Under the pieces are notes generated by a model. The model was not told where the DNA came from and ran no database searches. It was given only the letters and a program-made list of their open reading frames with translations. Positions 28,898 to 39,522 of a DNA stretch of 64,000 bases are shown piece after piece (position 1 is the first letter of the stretch; every line of letters begins with the position of its first letter). The position numbers and the translations under genes are program-made. Source of the DNA: Domibacillus sp. DTU_2020_1001157_1_SI_ALB_TIR_016 (lineage in GTDB: Bacteria; Bacillota; Bacilli; Bacillales; Domibacillaceae); the NCBI RefSeq assembly GCF_032341995.1, contig NZ_CP135439.1, positions 2,294,001 through 2,358,000 on the forward strand. Reading direction: 5' to 3'.

Positions 28898-31294
28898 CTA
28901 CATCAGTACATATGGGTGAATATCAATAGATACGATAAGCCCATTTGATTTTCCTTGTTTTGCATAATGCTCCAGCACCTGCTTCAACACGGTGCCAAGC
29001 TTTGGTTCACGTTTGTATTTTATCAAACATTGCCACCGATATCTATTGTTGATCCGTGAGATCGGTGAAGCGACAGGGCCGAGCACAACCGCCGCTGGAG
29101 ACAGCTCCGGCTTAATATTGGCAGCAATCTTGCCGGCCTCGCTCGATGCGGTAATCGCTTCTTCATGGCTGACTGTAATAAGCGCAAGAAAATAAAATGG
29201 AGGATAGCCTCCCGCTTTTCTCACTTGCATCTCCTGCTCATAAAATGCTTCATAATGCTGATCAGCAGCAAGCTGAATGCTGTAATGCTCCGGCGTATAG
29301 GTTTGAATCACCACTTCACCCGGCAATGTATGCCGGCCGGCCCGTCCGCTTACCTGCGTTAAAAGCTGAAATGTTTTTTCTGATGCACGAAAATCCGGCA
29401 AATGCAGCATCGTATCCGCGCTTAAAACACCGACGAGCGTAATATCCGGGAAATCAAGTCCTTTGGCAATCATCTGCGTTCCGAGCAATATATCAGCTTC
29501 CTTGTCAGCAAAGCGTCTCAGCAGCCGTTCATGGGCTCCCTTTGTGCCGGTTGTATCTACATCCATTCGAATAATCCGCGCTTCCGGCAGCAGTTTTAAA
29601 AGCTCTTCTTCCACCTTTTGTGTACCTGTGCCGAAATGGCGGATATGTTCACTGCCGCATTCCGGGCATACGTTAGGCGACAGCTCCTCATGGCCGCAAT
29701 AATGGCATTTCAGCTGATGGCGGTGACGGTGATACGTCATGGACACATCACAGTTGGGACATTCCGGTACGAATCCGCAGTCGCGGCACATGATAAAAGA
29801 GGAATATCCACGCTTATTTAAAAACAGGACAGTTTGTTCTCCTTTTTGAAGGCGATCTTTTATTTTTTCAAATAAGTTTCTAGAAAACATAGACCGGTTT
29901 CCTTCCCGCAGCTCTTCACGCATATCGACAATATCGACGGAAGGCAGCGGGCGGTCATTGACACGTTCGGACAGCGTCAACAGCTTGTAGACCCCTTTTT
30001 TTGCCCGGGCAAAGGATTCCAAAGAAGGAGTTGCGCTTCCTAAAATAACCGGACATTGATAGTAACCGGACCGCCAAATAGCCACATCACGCGCATGGTA
30101 ACGAGGATTTTCTTCCTGCTTATAGCTTGTTTCATGCTCTTCATCAATAATGATTAGCCCGATGTTTTCGAACGGAGCAAAAACAGCGGAGCGGGCGCCC
30201 ACAACCACTTTTACTTCCTTGCGGCTTATTTTCCGCCATTCGTCATATTTCTCACCCGTAGACAGTCCGCTGTGAAGCACCGCCACGTCGTCGCCAAACC
30301 GCTGTTTAAACCGGTCCGTCATTTGAGGCGTCAATGAAATTTCCGGAACGAGCACAATTGCTTCCTGTCCTTTTTGAATGACTTCGCTGATGGATTGCAG
30401 ATATATTTCTGTTTTCCCGCTTCCGGTTACACCATGAAGCAGAAAGGTTTCTGCTTTGTTTTCCTTTATGTTCTCGATAACAGGTTCAATCGCTGCTCTT
30501 TGAGTGGGTGTCAAGTCAAGCGGCTGATCTGGTTCAAATGTCCGGCCGGCTAAAGGGTCACGGTATGTTTCTTCCTGCTTCTCTAAAAGCAGCCCTTTTT
30601 CGATGAGCGCTTTTGCAACAGCAGATGAAATACCTGTTTCCTTGAGCGGTATCCATTTTCCTTCTGTTCCTTGAAAAAGCTGGAGAGCTTCCGATTGTTT
30701 TATAGCATTTTTCGGCATAGATTGAATGGTTTGGGCCAGCTCTTCCTCAGACAGCGGACATTGAACCATACGAATCGTCTTTTTTCGCCCTTTGCTTTTC
30801 ACAGAATAAATTACATCAAGCGATCCTTTTTTTACTTCCCTGCGTATTTGGGCAAGCGCACCTGCCTCGGACGCTTCTTCCCATGTAATTTCTTCACGGT
30901 CTCCAAAAAGAGAGTGGGCTTCTCTGCTCAGCGCGCTGTGGCCGGTTATGCGAATATGCTTTGCGTATTTGGCTTTCATTGCAGCCGGAAGCATCGCCTG
31001 CAGCGCTGAAATTTTAAAGCATAGCGATTCGGCGGTCAGCCAGTCGGCGAGTGAAAGCAATTCTTTATTTAATACCGGAATAAGATCCATTGGTTCTACA
31101 ATCGGCTTTAGCTTACGGCTTTCCGGCTCTTCTTTTACATCCAGCACAAACCCCTGCACATGGCGCGGGCCAAATGGGACGATCACCCGCATACCCGGCT
31201 GAATCATCCCTTCCCATCTGGAAGGAATTTCGTAGTCAAACGGGCGGTCCGTCTGGCGGACCGCAACGTCCACGACGACAGAAGCGATATTCAT
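28898..31294 (-). CDS. priA: Primosomal protein N' (replication restart helicase)
   Basis: PriA loads the replisome at collapsed forks. The 798-residue protein has an N-terminal DNA-binding domain, a DEAH-type helicase core (GVTGSGKTEIYLQ, IIIDEEHETSYKQ, LGSATPSLES), and an eight-Cys zinc region (CRDCGFVPECPNCD ... CHYCGHEELSPNVCPECG) within the helicase. Motif VI is QVSGRAGRH. Its ATG overlaps the coaBC stop by 4 nt. Confidence 0.98.
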   Translation of the reverse strand: MNIASVVVDVAVRQTDRPFDYEIPSRWEGMIQPGMRVIVPFGPRHVQGFVLDVKEEPESRKLKPIVEPMDLIPVLNKELLSLADWLTAESLCFKISALQAMLPAAMKAKYAKHIRITGHSALSREAHSLFGDREEITWEEASEAGALAQIRREVKKGSLDVIYSVKSKGRKKTIRMVQCPLSEEELAQTIQSMPKNAIKQSEALQLFQGTEGKWIPLKETGISSAVAKALIEKGLLLEKQEETYRDPLAGRTFEPDQPLDLTPTQRAAIEPVIENIKENKAETFLLHGVTGSGKTEIYLQSISEVIQKGQEAIVLVPEISLTPQMTDRFKQRFGDDVAVLHSGLSTGEKYDEWRKISRKEVKVVVGARSAVFAPFENIGLIIIDEEHETSYKQEENPRYHARDVAIWRSGYYQCPVILGSATPSLESFARAKKGVYKLLTLSERVNDRPLPSVDIVDMREELREGNRSMFSRNLFEKIKDRLQKGEQTVLFLNKRGYSSFIMCRDCGFVPECPNCDVSMTYHRHRHQLKCHYCGHEELSPNVCPECGSEHIRHFGTGTQKVEEELLKLLPEARIIRMDVDTTGTKGAHERLLRRFADKEADILLGTQMIAKGLDFPDITLVGVLSADTMLHLPDFRASEKTFQLLTQVSGRAGRHTLPGEVVIQTYTPEHYSIQLAADQHYEAFYEQEMQVRKAGGYPPFYFLALITVSHEEAITASSEAGKIAANIKPELSPAAVVLGPVASPISRINNRYRWQCLIKYKREPKLGTVLKQVLEHYAKQGKSNGLIVSIDIHPYVLM

Positions 31295-32496
31295 TTTTCC
31301 TCACCCATCCGCCCGGCTGCTTCCTGCAGAATACGGAATGCTGCTTCTTTTTTGGTCATTTTCTCAAAGTCCTGGTGTGTGCCGTCACGGTGGAAGATCG
31401 AGATAATATTCGTATCACCGCCGAAGCCGGCTCCCTCCTGCTTGACATTGTTTGCCACAATCATATCTGCGTTTTTTGATTCAAGCTTCCTCTTTGCGTA
31501 CGTCTCTACATCATTTGTTTCAGCCGCAAAGCCAATTAAAAATTGGTGTTCTTTTTGTTCGCCAAGTGTTTTTAAAATATCCTTCGTCCGCTCAAGCTCA
31601 ATTGTAAGCGCACCGTCCTGCTTTTTCATTTTATTGTCAAGCACAAAAGCAGGGCGGTAGTCTGCAACAGCAGCCGTTTTCACAACAATATCCGCATCAG
31701 GATAAACGTGCATCACTTCCTGAAACATTTCTTCTGCACTTTCTACCTGTCGGACGGTTACACCACCGGGCGGCTTGATCGCTACAGGTCCTGAAATTAA
31801 CGTAACATCTGCCCCAAGTTCCCGTGCTGCTTCCGCCACTGCATATCCCATTTTGCCTGTTGATTTATTGGTAAAAAAGCGCACTGGATCGATCGCTTCA
31901 CGAGTGGGCCCTGCCGTTACGACAACTCGTTTTCCTTGAAGAATCTTTTGTTCGTCTTTAGCGAAAAATTGAGCGGCAAGTTCCGCAATCCTCTCAGGCT
32001 CTTCCATCCGCCCTTTCCCTGTATATCCGCAGGCAAGGTAGCCTTCACCGGGTTCGATAAACCGGCAGCCGAACGCCCGCAGTGTTTCCATGTTTTTTTG
32101 TACAGCAGGGTGCGCATACATATTTACATTCATGGCGGGTGCAATCCATCTTGGCGCTGTACCGGCCAAGAGAACAGTTGATACCATGTCATCTGCCATC
32201 CCGTGAGCCATTTTGGCAATGATGTTTGCTGTTGCCGGTGCCACAATCACAAGGTCTGCCCAGTCTGCAATATCGATATGAGCAATTTTAGCAGGATCTT
32301 TTTCATCGAATGTATCGGTATATACCGGTTCACCAGACAGCGCCTGAAAAGTGACCGGCGCTACGAACTTCTGGGCGGATTCGGTCATGACTACTTTTAC
32401 ATGAGCACCCGCCTGTTTCAGCTTGCTCGTTAGTGCCGCCGCTTTGTAAACTGCTATGCCGCCGCTGACGCAAAGCAAAATGTTTTTTCCGTTCAT
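31291..32496 (-). CDS. coaBC: Bifunctional phosphopantothenoylcysteine decarboxylase/synthase
   Basis: CoaBC performs two steps of coenzyme A synthesis. The 401-residue protein has the N-terminal flavin decarboxylase (LLCVSGGIAVYKAAAL, PAMNVNMYAHP, and the GYLACGYTGKGRM lid with its Cys) and the C-terminal synthase (VVVTAGPTREAIDPVRFFTN, KNADMIVANN). ATG 32496 has GGAGG 8 nt upstream; an upstream in-frame ATG is too near the site. Confidence 0.97.
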   Translation of the reverse strand: MNGKNILLCVSGGIAVYKAAALTSKLKQAGAHVKVVMTESAQKFVAPVTFQALSGEPVYTDTFDEKDPAKIAHIDIADWADLVIVAPATANIIAKMAHGMADDMVSTVLLAGTAPRWIAPAMNVNMYAHPAVQKNMETLRAFGCRFIEPGEGYLACGYTGKGRMEEPERIAELAAQFFAKDEQKILQGKRVVVTAGPTREAIDPVRFFTNKSTGKMGYAVAEAARELGADVTLISGPVAIKPPGGVTVRQVESAEEMFQEVMHVYPDADIVVKTAAVADYRPAFVLDNKMKKQDGALTIELERTKDILKTLGEQKEHQFLIGFAAETNDVETYAKRKLESKNADMIVANNVKQEGAGFGGDTNIISIFHRDGTHQDFEKMTKKEAAFRILQEAAGRMGEEK

Positions 32497-32545
32497 TCCC
32501 ATTTCCTCCGTTCCAGTCAACTCTTTATGCCAATATGATAGCATA

Positions 32546-32576
32546 CAAAAAGAAAAGGCCGGTATTCGCCGCCCTT
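32546..32576 (-). terminator. Intrinsic terminator after rpoZ
   Basis: A 10-position stem with one mismatch and a 6-nt loop is followed by CTTTTTG on the minus strand, between rpoZ and coaBC. Confidence 0.65.
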
Positions 32577-32591
32577 TTCCGTTTTCCTTAT

Positions 32592-32818
32592 TTACACTTC
32601 GTCTGAGTACGTTTTGTTCTCGTCTTTCTTTTTCATGACAAGCTCATCCGCATAAATCTCTTCAAGCGCTTTTCCAACAAACTTGTGCGACTGATAAGCC
32701 CCAAGCGCGCCTTTTCCTTTGTTCTCCTGCATTGAACGGGCGCGCTTTGCAGCTACGCTGACCAATGAATATTTAGAATCGATTTTTGTTAGTAAGTTAT
32801 CAATAGATGGATATAGCA

Positions 32819-32819
<1 letters not shown>
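32592..32819 (-). CDS. rpoZ: RNA polymerase omega subunit
   Basis: Omega helps assemble and stabilise RNA polymerase around beta'. The 75-residue protein has the conserved [20 protein letters not shown] and [10 protein letters not shown] segment. Its ATG overlaps the gmk TAA by one base (TAATG). Confidence 0.97.
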
Positions 32820-33442
<623 letters not shown>

Positions 33443-33447
33443 TTACT

Positions 33448-33708
33448 TCACAATCCTTCCTCAGCATCCTCATCTTTTAGCGCCGCACGATTCGCCACCG
33501 TTTCCGGTTGAACAGCAGACAAAATAACATGATGGCTGTCTGTTAAAATGACCGCACGTGTCCGGCGGCCAAATGTGGCATCGACGAGATTTCCTTTTTC
33601 ACGCGACTCTTGAACGAGCCGCTTCATCGGTGCCGACTCCGGGCTGACAATCGCTACAATCCGCTCTGCCGAGACGACACTGCCAAATCCAATATTGATT
33701 AATTGCAT
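33448..33708 (-). CDS. remA: Biofilm matrix regulator RemA
   Basis: RemA is a DNA-binding protein that activates biofilm matrix and osmoprotection genes in B. subtilis. The 86-residue product has the family core [20 protein letters not shown], then [33 protein letters not shown] 33708 (MQLINIGFG) is preferred to the adjacent upstream TTG. It is first in remA-gmk-rpoZ. Confidence 0.96.
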   Translation of the reverse strand: MQLINIGFGSVVSAERIVAIVSPESAPMKRLVQESREKGNLVDATFGRRTRAVILTDSHHVILSAVQPETVANRAALKDEDAEEGL

Positions 33709-33758
33709 CAATCTTGATCCCCTTTGTCACGTTTCGTCCGTTTTTGCACACTCGAATT

Positions 33759-33767
33759 ATTATATCA
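33759..33767 (-). promoter_or_regulatory. Extended -10 promoter candidate for remA
   Basis: TGATATAAT on the minus strand is a consensus extended -10. Its TGA is also the stop codon of the upstream small gene. No clear -35 is seen. Confidence 0.5.
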
Positions 33768-34013
33768 TAAATGTTGCTTTTCCTGCTCGATAAATGCAAG
33801 AACCTCTTCTTTTTCTTCAAGGGGGGGTGAAAGCCGGAGCTCGGTTTTCATTTTTTCTGTTTCCAATAGAAAGTTTTCCTGTTTTAGTTTTTCCAGTTGT
33901 ATTTGTTCTTTAATCATTTTATATTGCAATTTCGTTTGGCTTCTTTTATAAGATGTAAAAATGGCAGCAAGAGGGATTGAAAAAATCATAACTACTGCGA
34001 CCAGCTCTGTCAT
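33765..34013 (-). CDS. Small membrane protein with coiled coil, unknown function
   Basis: The 82-residue product has an N-terminal membrane segment (about residues 2-20, ELVAVVMIFSIPLAAIF) followed by a strongly charged coiled coil (about 21-62) and an acidic tail. An AGAGG site lies 6-7 nt before the ATG, which supports translation. I do not recognise a named family. Its design resembles small PspB-like envelope proteins, but that is architecture only. It sits where B. subtilis has yloC (YicC-type RNase), upstream of remA and divergent from rqcH. Confidence 0.72.
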   Translation of the reverse strand: MTELVAVVMIFSIPLAAIFTSYKRSQTKLQYKMIKEQIQLEKLKQENFLLETEKMKTELRLSPPLEEKEEVLAFIEQEKQHL

Positions 34014-34091
34014 AATATGCCTCTTTTCTGTATAAGTTTGTCAAAATAAGTATACAGCAGTTTGAACGGTTACAAAAGCAATGTCCCCAAA

Positions 34092-34121
34092 TTTACGAAA
34101 AGCCCCATCCCATGGTAAGAT
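34092..34121 (+). promoter_or_regulatory. Possible sigma-A promoter for rqcH
   Basis: TTTACG (34092-34097) and TAAGAT (34116-34121) are separated by 18 nt, 36 nt before the rqcH ATG. Confidence 0.45.
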
Positions 34122-34157
34122 GAATAAATATGTTCGTTCAAAAAGGGAGTATGAATC

Positions 34158-35861
34158 ATGGCATTCGATGGACTATTTACAAAAGCAATGGTAGAAGAAT
34201 TAAAGGAAGCCTTGACAGGCGGCCGAGTCAACAAAATTCACCAGCCATTTAAAAACGAAACCATTATGATCATTCGGGCGAGAGGCAAAAATAACCGCCT
34301 GCTTTTATCTGCCCATCCGTCTTATGCACGGGTACAGCTAACGGAAACCGTTCAGGAAAATCCGTCTGAGCCGCCGCTTTTCTGTGTAATGCTGCGCAAG
34401 CATTTAGATGGTGCTATTTTAGAAGACATCCGCCAGTTTGGTCTTGACCGGACGATTTGTTTTGAATTTAAAGGAAAAAATGAAATCGGAGATATTTCCT
34501 ACAAGCAGTTGTACGTGGAAATTATGGGCCGTCACAGCAATATTCTTCTTGTTGACAAGGAAAAAGGAACGATCATTGACAGCATCAAGCATGTTCCATC
34601 TTCTATGAACAGCTACCGGACCATTCTGCCCGGAGCAGCATACGTAGAACCGCCTGCACAAAACAAGCAAAATCCGCTGGCTGCTGATAAGGAAACCATT
34701 CAGCGTGCTGTAGATTTTAATGCAGGGAAAATTGCCAAACAGCTCGTATCAGCGTTTGAAGGCTTTTCTCCGCTTATCAGCAATGAAATTGTCGCCCGCG
34801 CCGGCCTTGCCAACCGTGAAACAGTGCCAGCTGCGTTCCTTGACGTGATAGATCCTATAAAAAAAGCTGCGTATTCCCCGGTGATGATTGAAAACGGCGA
34901 CAAATCATTTTTCTACATGATGGATCTCTCTCACCTAAAGGGAGAGCGTACATTCTTTGAAACGGCTTCTTCGCTCTTAGACCGGTATTATTTTGGTAAA
35001 GCAGAGCGTGACCGTGTACGCCAGCAGGCAAACGACCTCGAGCGTCTGATAGGAAATGAGCTGCAGAAAAACCGCACCAAAATCGGGAAGCTGGAGCGTA
35101 CTCTTCAGGAAGCCGAAAATGCCGGTGAATATCAGCGCCTGGGTGAGCTGTTAACAGCCAATTTATATGCAGTGAAAAAAGGCATGACAGAAATTGACGT
35201 TGTGAATTATTATGATGAAAATGGGGCAACGGTAACGATCCCTCTTAATCCGCAAAAAAGTCCGGCTGACAATGCGCAAAAGTACTTTTCGCGTTATCAA
35301 AAAGCAAAACATGCGGTTGTAGCGGTGCAGAAGCAGATCGAAAAAACAAATGAGGAAATTCAATATTTTGAAGCCCTCCTTCAGCAGCTTGAATCAGCTG
35401 CACCACGGGATATTGAAGAAATTCGCGAGGAACTCGCTGAAGAAGGCTACTTAAAAGCGCGGCATATCAAGAAGAAAAAGAAAGTGGACAAGCCGGTCAT
35501 TGAAGAATATATGGCCACAGACGGAACGCTTATTTACGCTGGTAAAAACAACCGGCAAAATGATTATTTAACGAATAAAGCAGCACGCCGGGATGATATC
35601 TGGCTTCATACAAAAGACATTCCGGGATCGCATATTGTGATACGTTCAGACGATCCGTCAGAGGAAACGATTTTAGAAGCTGCCATGATTGCTGCCTACT
35701 ACAGCAAAGCAAAAGACTCTTCTTCTGTTCCAGTTGACTACACAAAAGTCCGCCACGTGAAAAAGCCGTCCGGCGCAAAACCGGGATTTGTGATTTACGA
35801 TAATCAGCATACGGTGTATGTTACCCCGGATGAAGGCAAAGTCATGAAAATGAGAAAGTGA
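34158..35861 (+). CDS. rqcH: Ribosome quality control protein RqcH (NEMF/NFACT family)
   Basis: RqcH binds obstructed 50S subunits and adds C-terminal alanine tails that mark stalled chains for degradation; it was earlier annotated as fibronectin-binding protein FbpA/YloA. The 567-residue protein has an N-terminal NFACT-N domain (MAFDGLFTKAMVEEL; GLDRTICFEF), a central coiled coil (about 290-345 and 375-420) and a C-terminal NFACT-R domain (RRDDIWLHTKDIPGSHIVIRS). It is monocistronic on the plus strand, with GGGAG before the ATG. Confidence 0.97.
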   Translation: MAFDGLFTKAMVEELKEALTGGRVNKIHQPFKNETIMIIRARGKNNRLLLSAHPSYARVQLTETVQENPSEPPLFCVMLRKHLDGAILEDIRQFGLDRTICFEFKGKNEIGDISYKQLYVEIMGRHSNILLVDKEKGTIIDSIKHVPSSMNSYRTILPGAAYVEPPAQNKQNPLAADKETIQRAVDFNAGKIAKQLVSAFEGFSPLISNEIVARAGLANRETVPAAFLDVIDPIKKAAYSPVMIENGDKSFFYMMDLSHLKGERTFFETASSLLDRYYFGKAERDRVRQQANDLERLIGNELQKNRTKIGKLERTLQEAENAGEYQRLGELLTANLYAVKKGMTEIDVVNYYDENGATVTIPLNPQKSPADNAQKYFSRYQKAKHAVVAVQKQIEKTNEEIQYFEALLQQLESAAPRDIEEIREELAEEGYLKARHIKKKKKVDKPVIEEYMATDGTLIYAGKNNRQNDYLTNKAARRDDIWLHTKDIPGSHIVIRSDDPSEETILEAAMIAAYYSKAKDSSSVPVDYTKVRHVKKPSGAKPGFVIYDNQHTVYVTPDEGKVMKMRK

Positions 35862-35884
35862 GCGGACCCGCTCACTTTCTTTTT
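35855..35884 (+). terminator. Intrinsic terminator at the end of rqcH
   Basis: A perfect 10-bp stem (855-864 with 869-878 of this kilobase) and a 4-nt loop are followed by CTTTTTAT. The rqcH TGA lies in the left arm. Confidence 0.85.
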
Positions 35885-36409
35885 ATGTGTCGATCCAAAA
35901 TCGTTTGACGACGGTTCCATTTCCCTCTATAAAATCCCGATCGGCGATACCGCCATTTTTTACAATGGTTTTAAAAGACCCGATATTGCCTTCGTCACAA
36001 ACAACCAAAGCCCGCTCGATACCGAGCTCTCTTGCTTTTTGAAGTGACAAGTCTAAGCAAGGAAGCCGCGTAGCCCTTTCTTCATTCAGAAGGCCGGATA
36101 CCGTAACCGATGTGTCCGCCGCTGTTTCGCAAAAAAGGTGTTAAAGCATGGCGGATATTAACAACACCAAGGACTCGCTTCCTTTCATCAATCAGCCAGT
36201 ACGTAATCAGGCACCTACCCGGATGGAATACGGATGCCCTTTCCATTGTCCCGCAGAAACTGAAGCATTTCTTCAAAACGGGATGGATCCCGTTCAATCA
36301 CCGACGGTATCATCTTTTCACCGCTTGCTTCCCATTCTTCATAAAACGAGCGGTATTCTTCCTTTAAATGAGAAGAGGGATTTATTAATTCTACCTTGTA
36401 TTCTGCCAC
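35883..36409 (-). pseudogene. Decayed GNAT N-acetyltransferase
   Basis: Conceptual repair gives a GNAT acetyltransferase of about 174 residues: a GTG start (36409) behind GGGAGG, VAEYKVELINPSSHL at the N-terminus, YWLIDERKRVLGVVNIRH in the middle, GGHIGYGIRPSE before the acetyl-CoA loop, and a C-terminal VVKRFWIDT. I see four lesions in order: an in-frame TAG where Trp is expected (near 36210), a deletion of about 2 nt a few codons later, an in-frame TGA after IRPSE (near 36084), and a 1-nt insertion near 36050. It lies between the pyrE and rqcH terminators. The intact protein would have acetylated an unknown small molecule. Confidence 0.88.
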
Positions 36410-36462
36410 ATCGATTCCTCCCGCCGATAAAATTGACATGATTGTATCATATTTTTCCAAAC

Positions 36463-36492
36463 AAAAAAGCGGCCGTGATTAATCACGGCCGC
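36463..36492 (-). terminator. Intrinsic terminator after pyrE
   Basis: A perfect 24-nt palindrome (469-492 of this kilobase) rich in GC is followed by six T on the minus strand. It ends the pyrimidine operon. Confidence 0.9.
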
Positions 36493-36499
36493 CTGGAAA

Positions 36500-37126
36500 T
36501 TAATTGATGCCCCATGAATCGGGCGTCTGTTTCCATTTTTTCAGCGTTTCGATGTCTTCTGTTTTTACGTAATTCTTTTCAGCAGCAACTTCAATCAGTG
36601 CATCATAATCACTTAGCGCAACAGCCCTTAATTCTGCTTCCGCCAGGCGTGCATCTCCTTTTGGCAGTCCATATGTAAAGATGGCTGCTACACCTAAAAC
36701 GTCGCATCCTGCTGCACGGAGCGCCTCTGTTGCTGTGATCGCACTGCCGCCTGTTGAAATCAAATCTTCAATGACGACTACTTTTGAGCCGGGCTCCGCT
36801 TTTCCTTCAATCTGGTTGCCTTTTCCATGCTCTTTTGCTTTTGAGCGCACATAGCACATTGGCAAATTCAATACATCTGAAACCCAGGCAGCATGCGGAA
36901 TGCCTGCTGTTGCAGTGCCGGCAATGATTTCTGCTTCCGGATATTCTTTTTGGATCAGTTCTGCCAGTCCGGCAGCGATCTTTTGGCGCGTTTTCGGATA
37001 CGATAATGTTAAGCGATTATCGCAGTAAATGGGTGATTTCATGCCGGATGACCATGTAAACGGATCATTTGGCTGTAAAAAAACCGCACGGATTTCGAGT
37101 AATTCTTCTGCAATTTGCTTTTTCAT
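36500..37126 (-). CDS. pyrE: Orotate phosphoribosyltransferase
   Basis: PyrE joins orotate to PRPP to make OMP. The 208-residue protein has the PRPP-binding motif [14 protein letters not shown] (about 115-128) and the substrate segment [14 protein letters not shown]. It starts one nt after the pyrF stop and is the last gene of the operon. Confidence 0.98.
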   Translation of the reverse strand: MKKQIAEELLEIRAVFLQPNDPFTWSSGMKSPIYCDNRLTLSYPKTRQKIAAGLAELIQKEYPEAEIIAGTATAGIPHAAWVSDVLNLPMCYVRSKAKEHGKGNQIEGKAEPGSKVVVIEDLISTGGSAITATEALRAAGCDVLGVAAIFTYGLPKGDARLAEAELRAVALSDYDALIEVAAEKNYVKTEDIETLKKWKQTPDSWGIN

Positions 37127-37127
37127 T

Positions 37128-37834
37128 TTATGCTTGTCCTCCCCAGAGTGCTTTCACATGTTGATAGGCTGCAACCGGGTCGGCTGCTTTTGTAATCGGG
37201 CGCCCTACTACAATCATCGTTGAACCGATTTTACGCGCTTCAGCCGGATCCGCAATACGCTTTTGATCGTCTGCCTGCCCGCCTTTTAAGCGAATGCCAG
37301 GTGTTACTTTGTAGAATGCTTCCCCGCATGCTTCGCGAATAGCCGCTGCTTCTAAAACTGAGCAGACCACTCCATCACAGCCGGCTTCCTGCGCTTTTTG
37401 GGCATAATGGCGGACAGATTCCCCAAGCGGAACCTTGATTAATTGATCCTGCTGCATCGCTTCTTCCGATGTCGAAGTCAGCTGCGTAACCGCAAGCAGC
37501 ACAGGCCGGCTGCCTTGAGCGCCTGCATCCAGGCCTTCGCAGGCACGCTTCATCATTTCAACTCCGCCGGCTGCATGGACATTAATCATATCCACGCCAA
37601 GCGCCGCCAGGCCTTTCATGGCTTGTCCTACTGTATTAGGAATATCATGAAGTTTTAAATCGAGAAAAATACGGTGATTCATTTGTTTCAGCTGTTCAAT
37701 AATGAACGGCCCATTTTGCAAGTAAAGCTCCATCCCTACTTTTACGTAAAGCTGCTCTCCGCGAAAGGGCACAAGAAATTGCTCGGTTTCCTGCCAAGTC
37801 GGGAAATCGAGTGCAATAATTGGTTCTTTTTCCA

Positions 37835-37835
<1 letters not shown>
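37128..37835 (-). CDS. pyrF: Orotidine 5'-phosphate decarboxylase
   Basis: PyrF makes UMP from OMP. The 235-residue protein has the catalytic [11 protein letters not shown] motif (about 59-69), an N-terminal IIALDFPTW, and the phosphate-binding VVGRPIT. Its ATG overlaps the pyrD TAA by one base. Confidence 0.98.

Positions 37836-39518
<1,683 letters not shown>

Positions 39519-39522
<4 letters not shown>

Noticed and set aside
36082..36460. Two separate small genes (81 and 71 residues)
   Set aside because: Both are pieces of one GNAT gene in different frames, as joined above.
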